Below are positions 50,088 through 58,003 of a stretch of 58,982 nt of DNA, piece after piece; within the stretch, counting starts at the first letter, position 1; every line of letters starts with the position of its first letter. Under the pieces are notes generated by a model that saw only the letters and a program-made list of their open reading frames with translations, was not told the DNA's origin and ran no database searches. The stretch lies in contig JANXMB010000148.1 of NCBI GenBank assembly GCA_025354865.1, forward strand, positions 1 to 58,982. The letters run 5' to 3'. Source of the stretch: Acetobacteraceae bacterium. GTDB lineage: Bacteria > Pseudomonadota > Alphaproteobacteria > Acetobacterales > Acetobacteraceae. A program made the position numbers and the translations under genes.

Positions 50088-51119
50088 TTACGCCGCCGAT
50101 AACAAGTCCGCCACAAGCCGACGCGCGTCGTTGGGCAGCGGCACGCCATGGCTGGCGATAGCGGAATCCGTCCCCTTGTCGATTGCGAACGATAAAAACT
50201 CCCGCACCGCCGCACCGCGCGCCTTGTTCCGGGGATTGCGCGGGAAAATGGCATAGGTCGGCAGGACCAACGGCCACACCCCGGCCCCCGGCAAGTCGGT
50301 CGCATCGACAACCATGTTACCCGGCACCTTCCAGTCCACATGCGCCACCGCAGCGCCCACGCCCTCGGGCCCGACGCCGACCGTCTCTCCGCCTTTGTTG
50401 ACCAATTTCACCATGGGCAGCTTGTTCGCCAGCGCGGTGCCCAGCGCCATGAAACCGATGCCGCCCGAACGCGCTGCGACCACCGGAACCATCGCGGCCG
50501 CGTCTGGGACCATCGACCCGGTCGCCCAACGCGTGCGTAACCCCGTGGGGTAACGCGCCCGCCAGTCGGCATTCGTGGCAATCAAATAGCGCGCCAACGT
50601 CGTGGAGGTGCTGAAAACCGACCCGCTGGGATCGCCCAGAAACACCGGGTGGATATCGACATTCGGCAAGGTGCGGCCGGGGTTCGCGGCGGCGATTCGC
50701 GGATCCGCCCAATTCCGTATGCCGCCGGAGAATATCCCGCCCAGCAGGGTTGCATCCAAACGCAGCTCCCCGTCGGCGACGCCGTCGATATTGACGACGA
50801 GGGTCATGCCGCCAAAAACAACCGGCACCTGGATCAGATTGCCCATTGCCAGCTTGTCCGGCGACATCGGCAGTTCCACGGCCGCGAAATCGATATCGCC
50901 TGCCAGGATTTGGTTTTGCGCTGCGCCGGTGCCCAGGACCTCATACCGAACATTCAGGTCATGCGCCTGTGCGGCCTTGACCCAGCCCGCCATGACCGGT
51001 CGGACGAAGCTGGAGCCGCCACCGACGATCGGTATGGGGGCAGCAACCGCCGATAACGGTATCGCAACAGAAGCCCCGACCGAGGCCCGTAAAACGGCAC
51101 GTCTCGTCATGTTGGCCAT
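50088..51119 (-). CDS. PstS-like phosphate substrate-binding protein
   Basis: A 343-residue periplasmic binding protein of the PstS family. The N-terminus has TRRAVLRASVGASVAIPLSAVAA, a Sec or Tat-like signal. VGGGSSFVRPVMAGWVKAA, YEVLGTGAAQNQILAGDIDFAAVELPMS, IFSGGIRNWADPRI and FLGDPSGSVFSTSTTLARYL correspond to the phosphate-binding loops, and GGIGFMALGTALANKLPMVKLVNKGG is the second-lobe hinge. No pstCAB or phoU is nearby, so it may be an orphan binding protein. A decayed paralog lies upstream on the same strand. Confidence 0.85.
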   Translation of the reverse strand: MANMTRRAVLRASVGASVAIPLSAVAAPIPIVGGGSSFVRPVMAGWVKAAQAHDLNVRYEVLGTGAAQNQILAGDIDFAAVELPMSPDKLAMGNLIQVPVVFGGMTLVVNIDGVADGELRLDATLLGGIFSGGIRNWADPRIAAANPGRTLPNVDIHPVFLGDPSGSVFSTSTTLARYLIATNADWRARYPTGLRTRWATGSMVPDAAAMVPVVAARSGGIGFMALGTALANKLPMVKLVNKGGETVGVGPEGVGAAVAHVDWKVPGNMVVDATDLPGAGVWPLVLPTYAIFPRNPRNKARGAAVREFLSFAIDKGTDSAIASHGVPLPNDARRLVADLLSAA

Positions 51120-51440
51120 GATTCTAGTCCGTATCGATTGGTGTTAGCAGTCCCATCGTCGATACGAGGCCAATTTCCACAAGTCAACGACATTCCCACT
51201 GCAAATCGCTAGACTATTATCATCGGTTCGATTTTTGATCCGTCTCTTTTTCGCTCGATTGACAAGAAAATATTTATTGGTCCAACCTGAAGCACTGTTC
51301 TTTTTTCTAGATAAGGCCAGTGAAGCCAGATTTCCAGGGTTTCTCTGTCCCACCGATGAACAATCGATCGTCAGCATTTTTTGCCGGCGTTTAATTGCAT
51401 CCAATAATTCTATCATTTCCAATTTTATGATAAGTTCGGA
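51120..51440. other. AT-rich island upstream of pstS
   Basis: About 320 bases that are much poorer in G and C than the rest of the window, with runs such as AAAATATTTATTGG and TTCTTTTTTCTAG. It should contain the pstS promoter. A minus-strand frame at 51144-51443 would encode 99 residues with no recognisable family; I do not call it a gene. Confidence 0.5.
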
Positions 51441-51645
51441 CATTCCGCATGAGGCACCTTCGGTCGTCGCGGGCGATCGAGACGACGGTGGCGAATTTGC
51501 CGCTGAGAGCGGTACCGAGGACCATGTAGCCGATGCTGCCGGGCCAGCAGCCGCTTCACCTCCCCGCCATGGCGTCCGCCGTCGCTGCCATGGACCTTAC
51601 AGCCCAGCGTCGCCTGCCCATCGCCTCGCGGAATTTGGCGCGCCA
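51441..51645 (-). pseudogene. Decayed pstS remnant
   Basis: Reading the minus strand from 51645 gives WRAKFREAMGRRRWAVRSM..., then an in-frame stop, then GSIGYMVLGTALSGKF. This matches the intact PstS nearby (WRARYPTGLRTRWATGSM...GGIGFMALGTALANKL) at the same spacing. Only the second-lobe hinge region is recognisable, and flanking sequence on both sides no longer aligns. It is therefore a degraded second copy of the gene, possibly left by duplication or by replacement through the AT-rich insertion. Confidence 0.65.
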
Positions 51646-51820
51646 TGCCGTTCCCACCACCGAAGACGCCAACAAAATGCCAGACCTGTATATGCGATGG
51701 GCGACGACGCTTTATTCTACGGCCGATTGGGAGAATATTCGATATACGATGATATCCGTTAGACAGGCCTTAAGAAAAATATCCCCCATTTGAGGCGCAA
51801 GGAGATCGTATTTTTCCTAT
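51646..51820. other. Unassigned stretch beside the pstS remnant
   Basis: No gene recognised. It is mildly AT-rich towards its right end and may include further decayed pstS sequence, but I could not align it. Confidence 0.35.
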
Positions 51821-51821
51821 G

Positions 51822-51845
51822 AAAAAGGGGCCGCTCGGGCCCCTT
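51822..51845 (-). terminator. Rho-independent terminator of the etfB-etfA-hbd operon
   Basis: On the minus strand, AAGGGGCC and GGCCCCTT form a perfect 8-bp stem around a 5-base loop, followed by further T residues (the five A residues at 51822-51826 on the plus strand). It begins about 11 bases after the hbd stop. Confidence 0.9.
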
Positions 51846-51856
51846 GTTCCGAAAAC

Positions 51857-52786
51857 CTACCGTGTCGGACGGGGTGGGCTTTGCGTGTAGTCGTAAAAGC
51901 CACGACCCGATTTGCGGCCGAGCCAACCGGCTTCGACGTATTTCACCAATAGGGGACAGGGGCGGTATTTGCTGTCGGACAGGCCCTCATACAGGACCTG
52001 CATGATCGACAGGCAGGTATCCAGACCGATGAAGTCGCCCAGTTCCAGCGGTCCCATCGGATGGTTGGCGCCCAGGCGCATGGATGTGTCGATCGCCGAT
52101 ACCGAACCGACGCCTTCGTAAAGGGCGTAAACGGCCTCGTTGATCATCGGCACCAGGATGCGGTTCACGATGAACGCCGGAAAGTCTTCCGACACGGCGG
52201 TCGTCTTGTTCAGCTTCCGCGCCAGATTCTGGATGGCCTGGAAGGTGGGTTCGTCGGTGGCGATGCCGCGGATAACCTCGACCAATTTCATGACCGGGAC
52301 CGGGTTCATGAAATGCATGCCGATGAATTTTTCCGCCCGATCGGTCGATGCGCCCAGACGGGTGATCGAAATCGAGGAGGTGTTGGACGCCAGCAGGCAC
52401 GAAGACTTCAAACTCGGGGTCAGCGCCTTGAAGATGGCGCGCTTGACGTCCTCTTTCTCGGTCGCGGCTTCCAGCACCAGATCGACGTCCGCGAAGGCGG
52501 CGTAATCGGTGGATGTCACGATCCGCGCCAGCGCCGCGTCGCGGTCTTCGCCGGTGATGACGGATCGGTTGACCTGGCGACCCATATTACGGTCGATGAT
52601 CGACAAGGCTTTGGTCAATGCGTCCGGCTTGACGTCGATCAGGGTCACGGGCAGCCCCGCCAGCGCGCAGACATGCGCGATGCCGCTGCCCATCTGTCCC
52701 GCCCCGACGATACCGATATGCGCGATATCGGGCGGCAGAACCGCCATGGGGGCAGACTCGAAACCCGGATTGACGTCGACGTTCAT
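51857..52786 (-). CDS. hbd: 3-hydroxybutyryl-CoA dehydrogenase
   Basis: A 309-residue NAD-dependent 3-hydroxyacyl-CoA dehydrogenase. HIGIVGAGQMGSGIAHVCALAGLPVTLID is the NAD site; SNTSSISITRLG contains the conserved serine, IGMHFMNPVPVMKLVEVI the catalytic histidine and FPAFIVNRILVPMINEAVYALYEGVGS the interdomain region with the active-site asparagine. It ends GRGFYDY. The enzyme oxidises 3-hydroxybutyryl-CoA in butyrate, polyhydroxybutyrate or fatty-acid metabolism. It follows etfA directly, so the operon couples acyl-CoA oxidation to electron transfer flavoprotein. Confidence 0.94.
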   Translation of the reverse strand: MNVDVNPGFESAPMAVLPPDIAHIGIVGAGQMGSGIAHVCALAGLPVTLIDVKPDALTKALSIIDRNMGRQVNRSVITGEDRDAALARIVTSTDYAAFADVDLVLEAATEKEDVKRAIFKALTPSLKSSCLLASNTSSISITRLGASTDRAEKFIGMHFMNPVPVMKLVEVIRGIATDEPTFQAIQNLARKLNKTTAVSEDFPAFIVNRILVPMINEAVYALYEGVGSVSAIDTSMRLGANHPMGPLELGDFIGLDTCLSIMQVLYEGLSDSKYRPCPLLVKYVEAGWLGRKSGRGFYDYTQSPPRPTR

Positions 52787-53722
52787 TCAGGAGCGCTCCA
52801 GTTCCGCCGCCAGTTCGGGCAGCGCGGTGAACAGATCGGCGACCAGGCCGTAATCGGCGACCTGGAAGATTGGCGCTTCCTCGTCCTTGTTGATCGCAAC
52901 GATCACCTTGCTGTCCTTCATGCCGGCAAGGTGCTGGATGGCACCGGAAATACCGACGGCGATATACAGCTCGGGCGCAACGATCTTGCCGGTTTGTCCG
53001 ACTTGGAATTCGTTCGGCACGAAGCCGGCGTCAACAGCCGCGCGAGACGCACCGACGGCGGCCCCGAGCTTGTCTGCGATCGGATCGAGCAGGGAGAAGT
53101 TATCGCCGTTCTGCATGCCCCGTCCACCGGAAATCACGATCCGGGCCGCCGTCAGCTCGGGGCGTTCGCTTTTGGACAGTTCCGCGCCGACGAACGACGA
53201 CAGGTTGGGTAGGTCGCCGACCGATACGGCTTCGACCGAGGCAGACCCGCCCTCGGCCATGACCGGATCGAAGCTGGCGGCGCGCACAGTGATGACTTTC
53301 TTCGCGTCGGACGATTTCACCGTCGCCATGCCGCTGCCGGCATAGATCGGGCGGACGAACGTATCGGCGTCGATCACCGCGGCAATGTCGGAGATCGGCT
53401 GCACGTCCAGCAGCGCGGCGGCGCGCGGCAGCACGTTTTTACCGACCGCCGTGGTGGCAGCCAGGATGTGGCTATAGGCCGGGGCCAGCGCCACCAGCAG
53501 CGCGGCGGTCTGTTCCGCCATGGCATGGTCCAGCGCGGCCGCTTCGGCAACCAGCACTTTGCTCACACCCGGCAGCTTCGCAGCGGCGGCCGATGCGGCA
53601 GCCAGGTCCACGCCGGCGACCAGAACATGCACATCGCCAAGGGCCGAGGCTGCGGCGACGGCGCTGCGCGACGGCTGTTTGATGCCGGTCGCGTCGAATT
53701 CCAACAGGACAAGGGCGGTCAT
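52787..53722 (-). CDS. etfA: Electron transfer flavoprotein subunit alpha
   Basis: A 311-residue ETF alpha subunit that binds FAD. The C-terminal FAD domain contains [16 protein letters not shown], then [80 protein letters not shown], all diagnostic. With EtfB it passes electrons from acyl-CoA dehydrogenases to the quinone pool through ETF-QO, which is not in this window. It follows etfB after two bases. Confidence 0.97.
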   Translation of the reverse strand: MTALVLLEFDATGIKQPSRSAVAAASALGDVHVLVAGVDLAAASAAAAKLPGVSKVLVAEAAALDHAMAEQTAALLVALAPAYSHILAATTAVGKNVLPRAAALLDVQPISDIAAVIDADTFVRPIYAGSGMATVKSSDAKKVITVRAASFDPVMAEGGSASVEAVSVGDLPNLSSFVGAELSKSERPELTAARIVISGGRGMQNGDNFSLLDPIADKLGAAVGASRAAVDAGFVPNEFQVGQTGKIVAPELYIAVGISGAIQHLAGMKDSKVIVAINKDEEAPIFQVADYGLVADLFTALPELAAELERS

Positions 53723-53724
53723 TG

Positions 53725-54474
53725 TCAGATCACCTTCGCTTCGTTCTTCAGTTTGCTCACGAGTTCGGCAACCGAACCCACCTTCACGCCCGCCTTACGG
53801 CTCGGCGGTTCGTCCACCCGAATGGTGGTCAGGCGCGGCGTCGGGTCCACCCCGTAATCGGCGGGCTTTTTGTTGTCGATCGGTTTTTTCCGAGCCTTCA
53901 TGATGTTCGGCAGCGACGCGTAGCGCGGCTCGTTCAGGCGCAGGTCGGTCGTGACGATCGAGGGCAGCTTCAGCGCCACCGTTTCCAGGCCGCCGTCGAC
54001 TTCGCGGGTGACGGTCAGGGTCTCACCCTCGACCGTCAGCTTGCTGGCGAAGGTGCCTTGCGACCAGCCGAGCAGCGCGGCCAGCATCTGGCCGGTGGCG
54101 CTCATGTCGTCGTCGATGGCTTGCTTGCCCAGGACGATCATCCCCGGCTGTTCGACGTCGGCGATCGCCTTCAACAGCTTGGCCACGGCCAGCGGCTGCA
54201 ATTCGACGTCGGTTTCCACCAGAATGCCGCGATCGGCACCCATGGCCAGCGCGGTGCGGATGGTTTCGGCGCACTGTGCCACGCCCATCGAAATCGCCAC
54301 GATCTCGGTCGCGACGCCTTTTTCTTTCAGGCGCACCGCTTCTTCGACCGCAATCTCGTCGAACGGGTTCATGGACATTTTGACGCCTGCGGTTTCAATG
54401 CCGGAGCCGTCGGTCTTCACGCGGACCTTGACGTTGTAGTCAACCACCCGCTTGACGGGGACGAGGATTTTCAT
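53725..54474 (-). CDS. etfB: Electron transfer flavoprotein subunit beta
   Basis: A 249-residue ETF beta subunit. I start it at the ATG at 54474 ([20 protein letters not shown]), although the open frame extends 44 codons upstream. [53 protein letters not shown] and [16 protein letters not shown] are standard signatures. The length matches bacterial housekeeping ETF. It is the first gene of the etfB-etfA-hbd run. Confidence 0.96.
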   Translation of the reverse strand: MKILVPVKRVVDYNVKVRVKTDGSGIETAGVKMSMNPFDEIAVEEAVRLKEKGVATEIVAISMGVAQCAETIRTALAMGADRGILVETDVELQPLAVAKLLKAIADVEQPGMIVLGKQAIDDDMSATGQMLAALLGWSQGTFASKLTVEGETLTVTREVDGGLETVALKLPSIVTTDLRLNEPRYASLPNIMKARKKPIDNKKPADYGVDPTPRLTTIRVDEPPSRKAGVKVGSVAELVSKLKNEAKVI

Positions 54475-54622
54475 GGGGGAGATCCGAGCCGTTTCCTGGG
54501 ATGAGGTTAAGGCGCGCGGCGTGCAGGCGAACCCGCTTCCGGACTCGCCCTTCGCACCCGCAACAGAGGCGGCGGACGGTATGCACAGCACGCCCGCCCG
54601 TGTCAAACGAGTGAAACGGCTA

Positions 54623-54817
54623 TCAGCCGCGCAACATGCTCATGAGCACGACGATCAGGATCAGCGCGCCGCCCTGCAGCAGCACGCGGTACTGCATGAT
54701 CTTGTTGGAACGGCGCGGATCCGGGTTGCCCCGGGCGAGTCCCACCATGCCCACCGCCAGCGTGCCGAGCACCGATAACAGGGCCAGCCCCACGAGAATG
54801 TTCAGAAACATGTGCAT
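54623..54817 (-). CDS. HIG1-type twin-transmembrane protein
   Basis: A 64-residue protein with two hydrophobic helices (about residues 4-27 and 46-62) joined by a basic loop containing [21 protein letters not shown]. This is the alphaproteobacterial twin-transmembrane form of the HIG1 domain, related to mitochondrial respiratory supercomplex factors. It is commonly found upstream of etfB, as here. Its function in bacteria is not established; a link to respiratory complexes is plausible since the oxidase genes share this window. Confidence 0.8.
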   Translation of the reverse strand: MHMFLNILVGLALLSVLGTLAVGMVGLARGNPDPRRSNKIMQYRVLLQGGALILIVVLMSMLRG

Positions 54818-54884
54818 TCAGGGATGATAAGTATATTCGGCCCGATATGCATCCCCTTTCGGCATCCCCCTTTTGGACATTCCG

Positions 54885-57170
54885 ATGATTCGCCTGCTGC
54901 TCACGATCGCAATTCTCCTGGCCTCGGCGCCGCGCATGGGTCTGACGGCCGAACCGGCCCCGCCGATTTCCGCCGATCAGGCCAAGGCCGCGCTCGACGT
55001 GCTCAACGATCCGAAGAAACGCGCCGTGTTCGAGGCGACGTTGCAGGCCATCGTGAAGGCCCGCGCCGCCGAAACACCGGCTGCCGCAGCTCAACCGCGC
55101 GCGCCTGCATCGGCGGCATCGGCCGCACCCCAACCGGCCTCACCCGCACCGGCCGCAGGGCCGACAGCGCTGGAACCCGGCAGCATGGGCGCCCAGGTGC
55201 TACTGCGGGCCAATGCCACCGTCGCGCAATTCGGCGAGCAAATTCGCACAACCCTCCAATCCGCCCAAAGCGCCCCCCTGCTCTGGAGCTGGATGATCGT
55301 CATGGCCACCAATCCGCTCGGACAGGCAATCCTGTGGGATGTCGGCTGGCGACTCGCGCTGGCCGTCGCTGCGGGAGCGTTCGCGTATTGGTTCCTCCGC
55401 CGGGCGCTGCGCGGCCTGACCCGGCGACTGGACCGCGCGGCGGCCGCGCTGGCGCCGGTGCCGATCGATCCGGAGGCGAAGGCGGAAAGCGGCGATGTCG
55501 AAGGGGCAACCGTCGCCGTCGGCCAAATCGGCACGCTGATCCAAACGCTGTTGCTGGCGTTGCGGCGATTCGGGCTGGCGCTGCTGCCGCTGCTGGGCCT
55601 GCTGGCAGCCGGGCACCTCGTCGTCATCCTGGTCGGCGGCCCCCAGTCCAGCGGATTGGCGACCGAAGCCGTGCTGGGCGCCACGGTCCTGACCATGTCC
55701 CTACAAAAAGCCATGCGTATCGTCCTCGCGCCGCGAGAGCCCCGCTTGCGCCTGGTCGCACTGGACGATCGGACTGCCATCTACGCGATGCGCTGGTCGC
55801 ACCGGCTGATCGTCGTCGCCGTCGGCGGCTACACCATCGCCGAGGTCGGCGCGCTCTTGGGCCTTTCGGACCCCGGGCACGATGCCGCGCTGCGTGCGAC
55901 CGGGCTGGTGCTGACGATTTGCCTCGGCATCGTCGTCATCGCCCAACGCCGCGCGGTGCGGGCGTTGTTGCGCGCGCCGGCCTTGGCAAACGGTCCGGTG
56001 GCGAAAATGCGCAATGCCGCCGCCCGGATCTGGCATTGGCTCGCGCTGATCGGCCTGGGCGGAGTCTGGTTGAGCTGGGCGGTGGACGGATCGGTCTACG
56101 GCGCGGCAACCACCCGCGCTTTGCTGTCGATCCTGGCGATCCTGGCCGGCAGCCGGCTGATCCTGATGGCAATGCTCGGCCAGATCGACCGCATCCCGGC
56201 AATCGGCGCGCAAATGGCGGATCGCTACCCGGGGCTGGAGGATCGCCTGCAACTGTACCACCCCGCTCTGCGCGCGGCGGCACGAGCCGGCATCCATCTC
56301 CTGGCCCTACTGGCAGCGCTCGAAGTGCTCGGTGCCGGCGCGCTGGTGTGGCTATGGGCGACGCCCGGCGGCCAACGGGTTCTGTCGGGCATCCTGACCA
56401 TGGCCATCACCCTGGTGACCGCCGTCGCGGTCTGGGAACTGGCGAACGCCGCCATCCAGCGCCATCTCGACGGTCTGCTGCAAGACGCGCAGGTGGCACG
56501 CTCCGCCCGGTTGCGCACTTTGCTGCCTCTGCTGCGCACCGCCCTGCTGGTGTCGATCGGCATCGTGTCGGTGCTGATGATCCTGAGCGAGATCGGCGTG
56601 AACATCGCCCCGCTGCTGGCCGGCGCGGGAATCCTGGGCGTCGCGATCGGCTTCGGTTCGCAGAAACTGGTACAAGATCTGATCACCGGCATCTTCCTGC
56701 TGTTGGAAAACGCCTTGCAGGTCGGCGACTGGGTGAACGTCGCCGGACTGTCCGGCAAGGTGGAGGGTCTGTCCGTTCGCACCATCCGCCTCCGCGCCGC
56801 CGACGGCGCCGTCCACATCGTCCCCTTCAGCTCGGTTGGCAGCGTCACCAATCACACCCGTGGCATCGGCAATGCCGATATTCGCGCCATTGTCGAATTC
56901 GACGTCGATACCGACCGAGTGGCAGAAATCATGCGCAGCATCGTCGCCGAGATGCGCAGCGAACCCGACTACGAAGCCAAGATCGTGCAGGATTTCCAAC
57001 TGTTCGGTGTGGATCGGATCGACGCCAGCGGGGTGACCGTCATCGGGCAGGTGGCCTGCACCGATTCGGGCCGTTGGTCCGTGCAACGCGAGATCAACCG
57101 GCGCATCAAGCTGCGCTTCCACCAAGCCGGCATCCGGTTTTTCAGCCAACCCCTTCAGTTCGGCGAATGA
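54885..57170 (+). CDS. Large MscS-family mechanosensitive channel
   Basis: A 761-residue protein from the ATG at 54885, which begins a signal peptide (IRLLLTIAILLASAPRMGLTA); a TTG 12 bases upstream is less likely. A periplasmic region of about 110 residues with an alanine-proline linker is followed by roughly eleven membrane helices. The MscS core is near residue 560-640: IGVNIAPLLAGAGILGVAIGFGSQKLVQDLITGIF, the pore helix, then LLENALQVGDWVNVAGLSGKVEGLSVRTIRLRAADGAVHIVPF. It should act in osmotic release. The extended form resembles MscK/YbiO-like members. Confidence 0.92.
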   Translation: MIRLLLTIAILLASAPRMGLTAEPAPPISADQAKAALDVLNDPKKRAVFEATLQAIVKARAAETPAAAAQPRAPASAASAAPQPASPAPAAGPTALEPGSMGAQVLLRANATVAQFGEQIRTTLQSAQSAPLLWSWMIVMATNPLGQAILWDVGWRLALAVAAGAFAYWFLRRALRGLTRRLDRAAAALAPVPIDPEAKAESGDVEGATVAVGQIGTLIQTLLLALRRFGLALLPLLGLLAAGHLVVILVGGPQSSGLATEAVLGATVLTMSLQKAMRIVLAPREPRLRLVALDDRTAIYAMRWSHRLIVVAVGGYTIAEVGALLGLSDPGHDAALRATGLVLTICLGIVVIAQRRAVRALLRAPALANGPVAKMRNAAARIWHWLALIGLGGVWLSWAVDGSVYGAATTRALLSILAILAGSRLILMAMLGQIDRIPAIGAQMADRYPGLEDRLQLYHPALRAAARAGIHLLALLAALEVLGAGALVWLWATPGGQRVLSGILTMAITLVTAVAVWELANAAIQRHLDGLLQDAQVARSARLRTLLPLLRTALLVSIGIVSVLMILSEIGVNIAPLLAGAGILGVAIGFGSQKLVQDLITGIFLLLENALQVGDWVNVAGLSGKVEGLSVRTIRLRAADGAVHIVPFSSVGSVTNHTRGIGNADIRAIVEFDVDTDRVAEIMRSIVAEMRSEPDYEAKIVQDFQLFGVDRIDASGVTVIGQVACTDSGRWSVQREINRRIKLRFHQAGIRFFSQPLQFGE

Positions 57171-57174
57171 CGAC

Positions 57175-57900
57175 ATGAACGATTTGATCCGAACCATCCG
57201 CGAGTCCGGATTCGCCTTCGTTCGGTCCGATCGGATGCGCGCCGCCGTCGCGGCGTACGGCTCGCTCCCGGATTGGGACGCGTTCGCCGCGAGTTGGAAC
57301 GACCTTGGCCAAGATACCTATATGGCGGACGGTGGGCGCTATCGGAAACGCCGGCACGCGGCATTCCGAGTCGTCGGCGGTGCGGTGGAACGCCTGCCCG
57401 CCCAACCGCACTACCAAAGCCGGGACTACAACAGTCTGAACGGCGGTATCGAGCGCTGGTTCCAGCCGGTGTTGCCGGCGATCGCCACCGGGCCGACGAT
57501 GGCTGCCATCCTGCGCTTCTGTGCGGGGCTGTTCGGCGAGCTGACTCCCGCGCCCGCCTGGTTCGTGGAAATGCATCAGTTCCGGATCGAAGCCCGAGCC
57601 GGGGAGTCCGGTCGGCCAACGCCGGAGGGGATGCATCGCGACGGTGTGGATCATGTGCTGGTGCTGATGATCGGCCGGACAAACGTGTGCAGCGGCGTCA
57701 CCTCGGTCCACGATCTGACCGGTCGCGCGCTGGGGTCGTTCACTCTGACCGAACCCTTCGACGCGGCCCTAGTGGAGGACCGGCGCGCCATGCACGGTGT
57801 GACCCCGGTGGAACCGGTGGACCCCGATTCGGTCGGATACCGCGACGTGCTGGTCGTCACCTTCAAACAGGAAGATCGGGCCCAGCCCGCAAACGGCTAG
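57175..57900 (+). CDS. 2-oxoglutarate/Fe(II) dioxygenase family protein
   Basis: A 241-residue protein of the 2OG-Fe dioxygenase family that includes bacterial free-amino-acid hydroxylases (PF10014-like). EGMHRDGVDHVLVLMIGR gives the His-x-Asp iron ligands, RRAMHGVTPVEP the distal histidine, and GYRDVLVVTFK the end of the barrel, where an arginine would bind 2-oxoglutarate. NVCSGVTSVHD replaces the usual N..GG segment. Substrate unknown; isoleucine-type hydroxylation is known for relatives. It starts five bases after the channel gene and its stop abuts the second dispersed hairpin element. Confidence 0.8.
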   Translation: MNDLIRTIRESGFAFVRSDRMRAAVAAYGSLPDWDAFAASWNDLGQDTYMADGGRYRKRRHAAFRVVGGAVERLPAQPHYQSRDYNSLNGGIERWFQPVLPAIATGPTMAAILRFCAGLFGELTPAPAWFVEMHQFRIEARAGESGRPTPEGMHRDGVDHVLVLMIGRTNVCSGVTSVHDLTGRALGSFTLTEPFDAALVEDRRAMHGVTPVEPVDPDSVGYRDVLVVTFKQEDRAQPANG

Positions 57901-58003
57901 ACCGCGATGACCGGAGGTGGAATCACCGGAGGTCTGAATCGCGCGATCGAACACAGACGTTAGACCGCGATGACCGATCGGATACGATCGCATCGCGGTC
58001 TAA
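57897..58003. repeat. Dispersed two-part intergenic element, copy B
   Basis: The first part (about 57897-57945) repeats the copy A sequence near 15818-15866 almost exactly. The second part is a perfect 12-bp inverted repeat, TTAGACCGCGAT at 57960-57971 and ATCGCGGTCTAA at 57992-58003, with a 20-base loop. Compared with copy A (TTAGATCGCGAT), one base pair is changed in both arms. The right arm overlaps the stop codon of the convergent minus-strand gene, and the element starts at the stop of the dioxygenase gene. Confidence 0.8.

Noticed and set aside
51144-51443. 99-residue minus-strand frame in the AT-rich island.
   Set aside because: No ribosome site that I could see and no family; frames open easily where composition shifts. 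It begins where the pstS remnant ends.
51235-51762. 175-residue plus-strand frame across the pstS remnant.
   Set aside because: It runs antisense to recognisable PstS-derived sequence and changes composition half way.
54812-57178. 788-residue frame overlapping the MscS gene in another phase.
   Set aside because: Arg-, Gly- and Pro-rich translation typical of a shifted frame; the MscS frame has clear helices and motifs.
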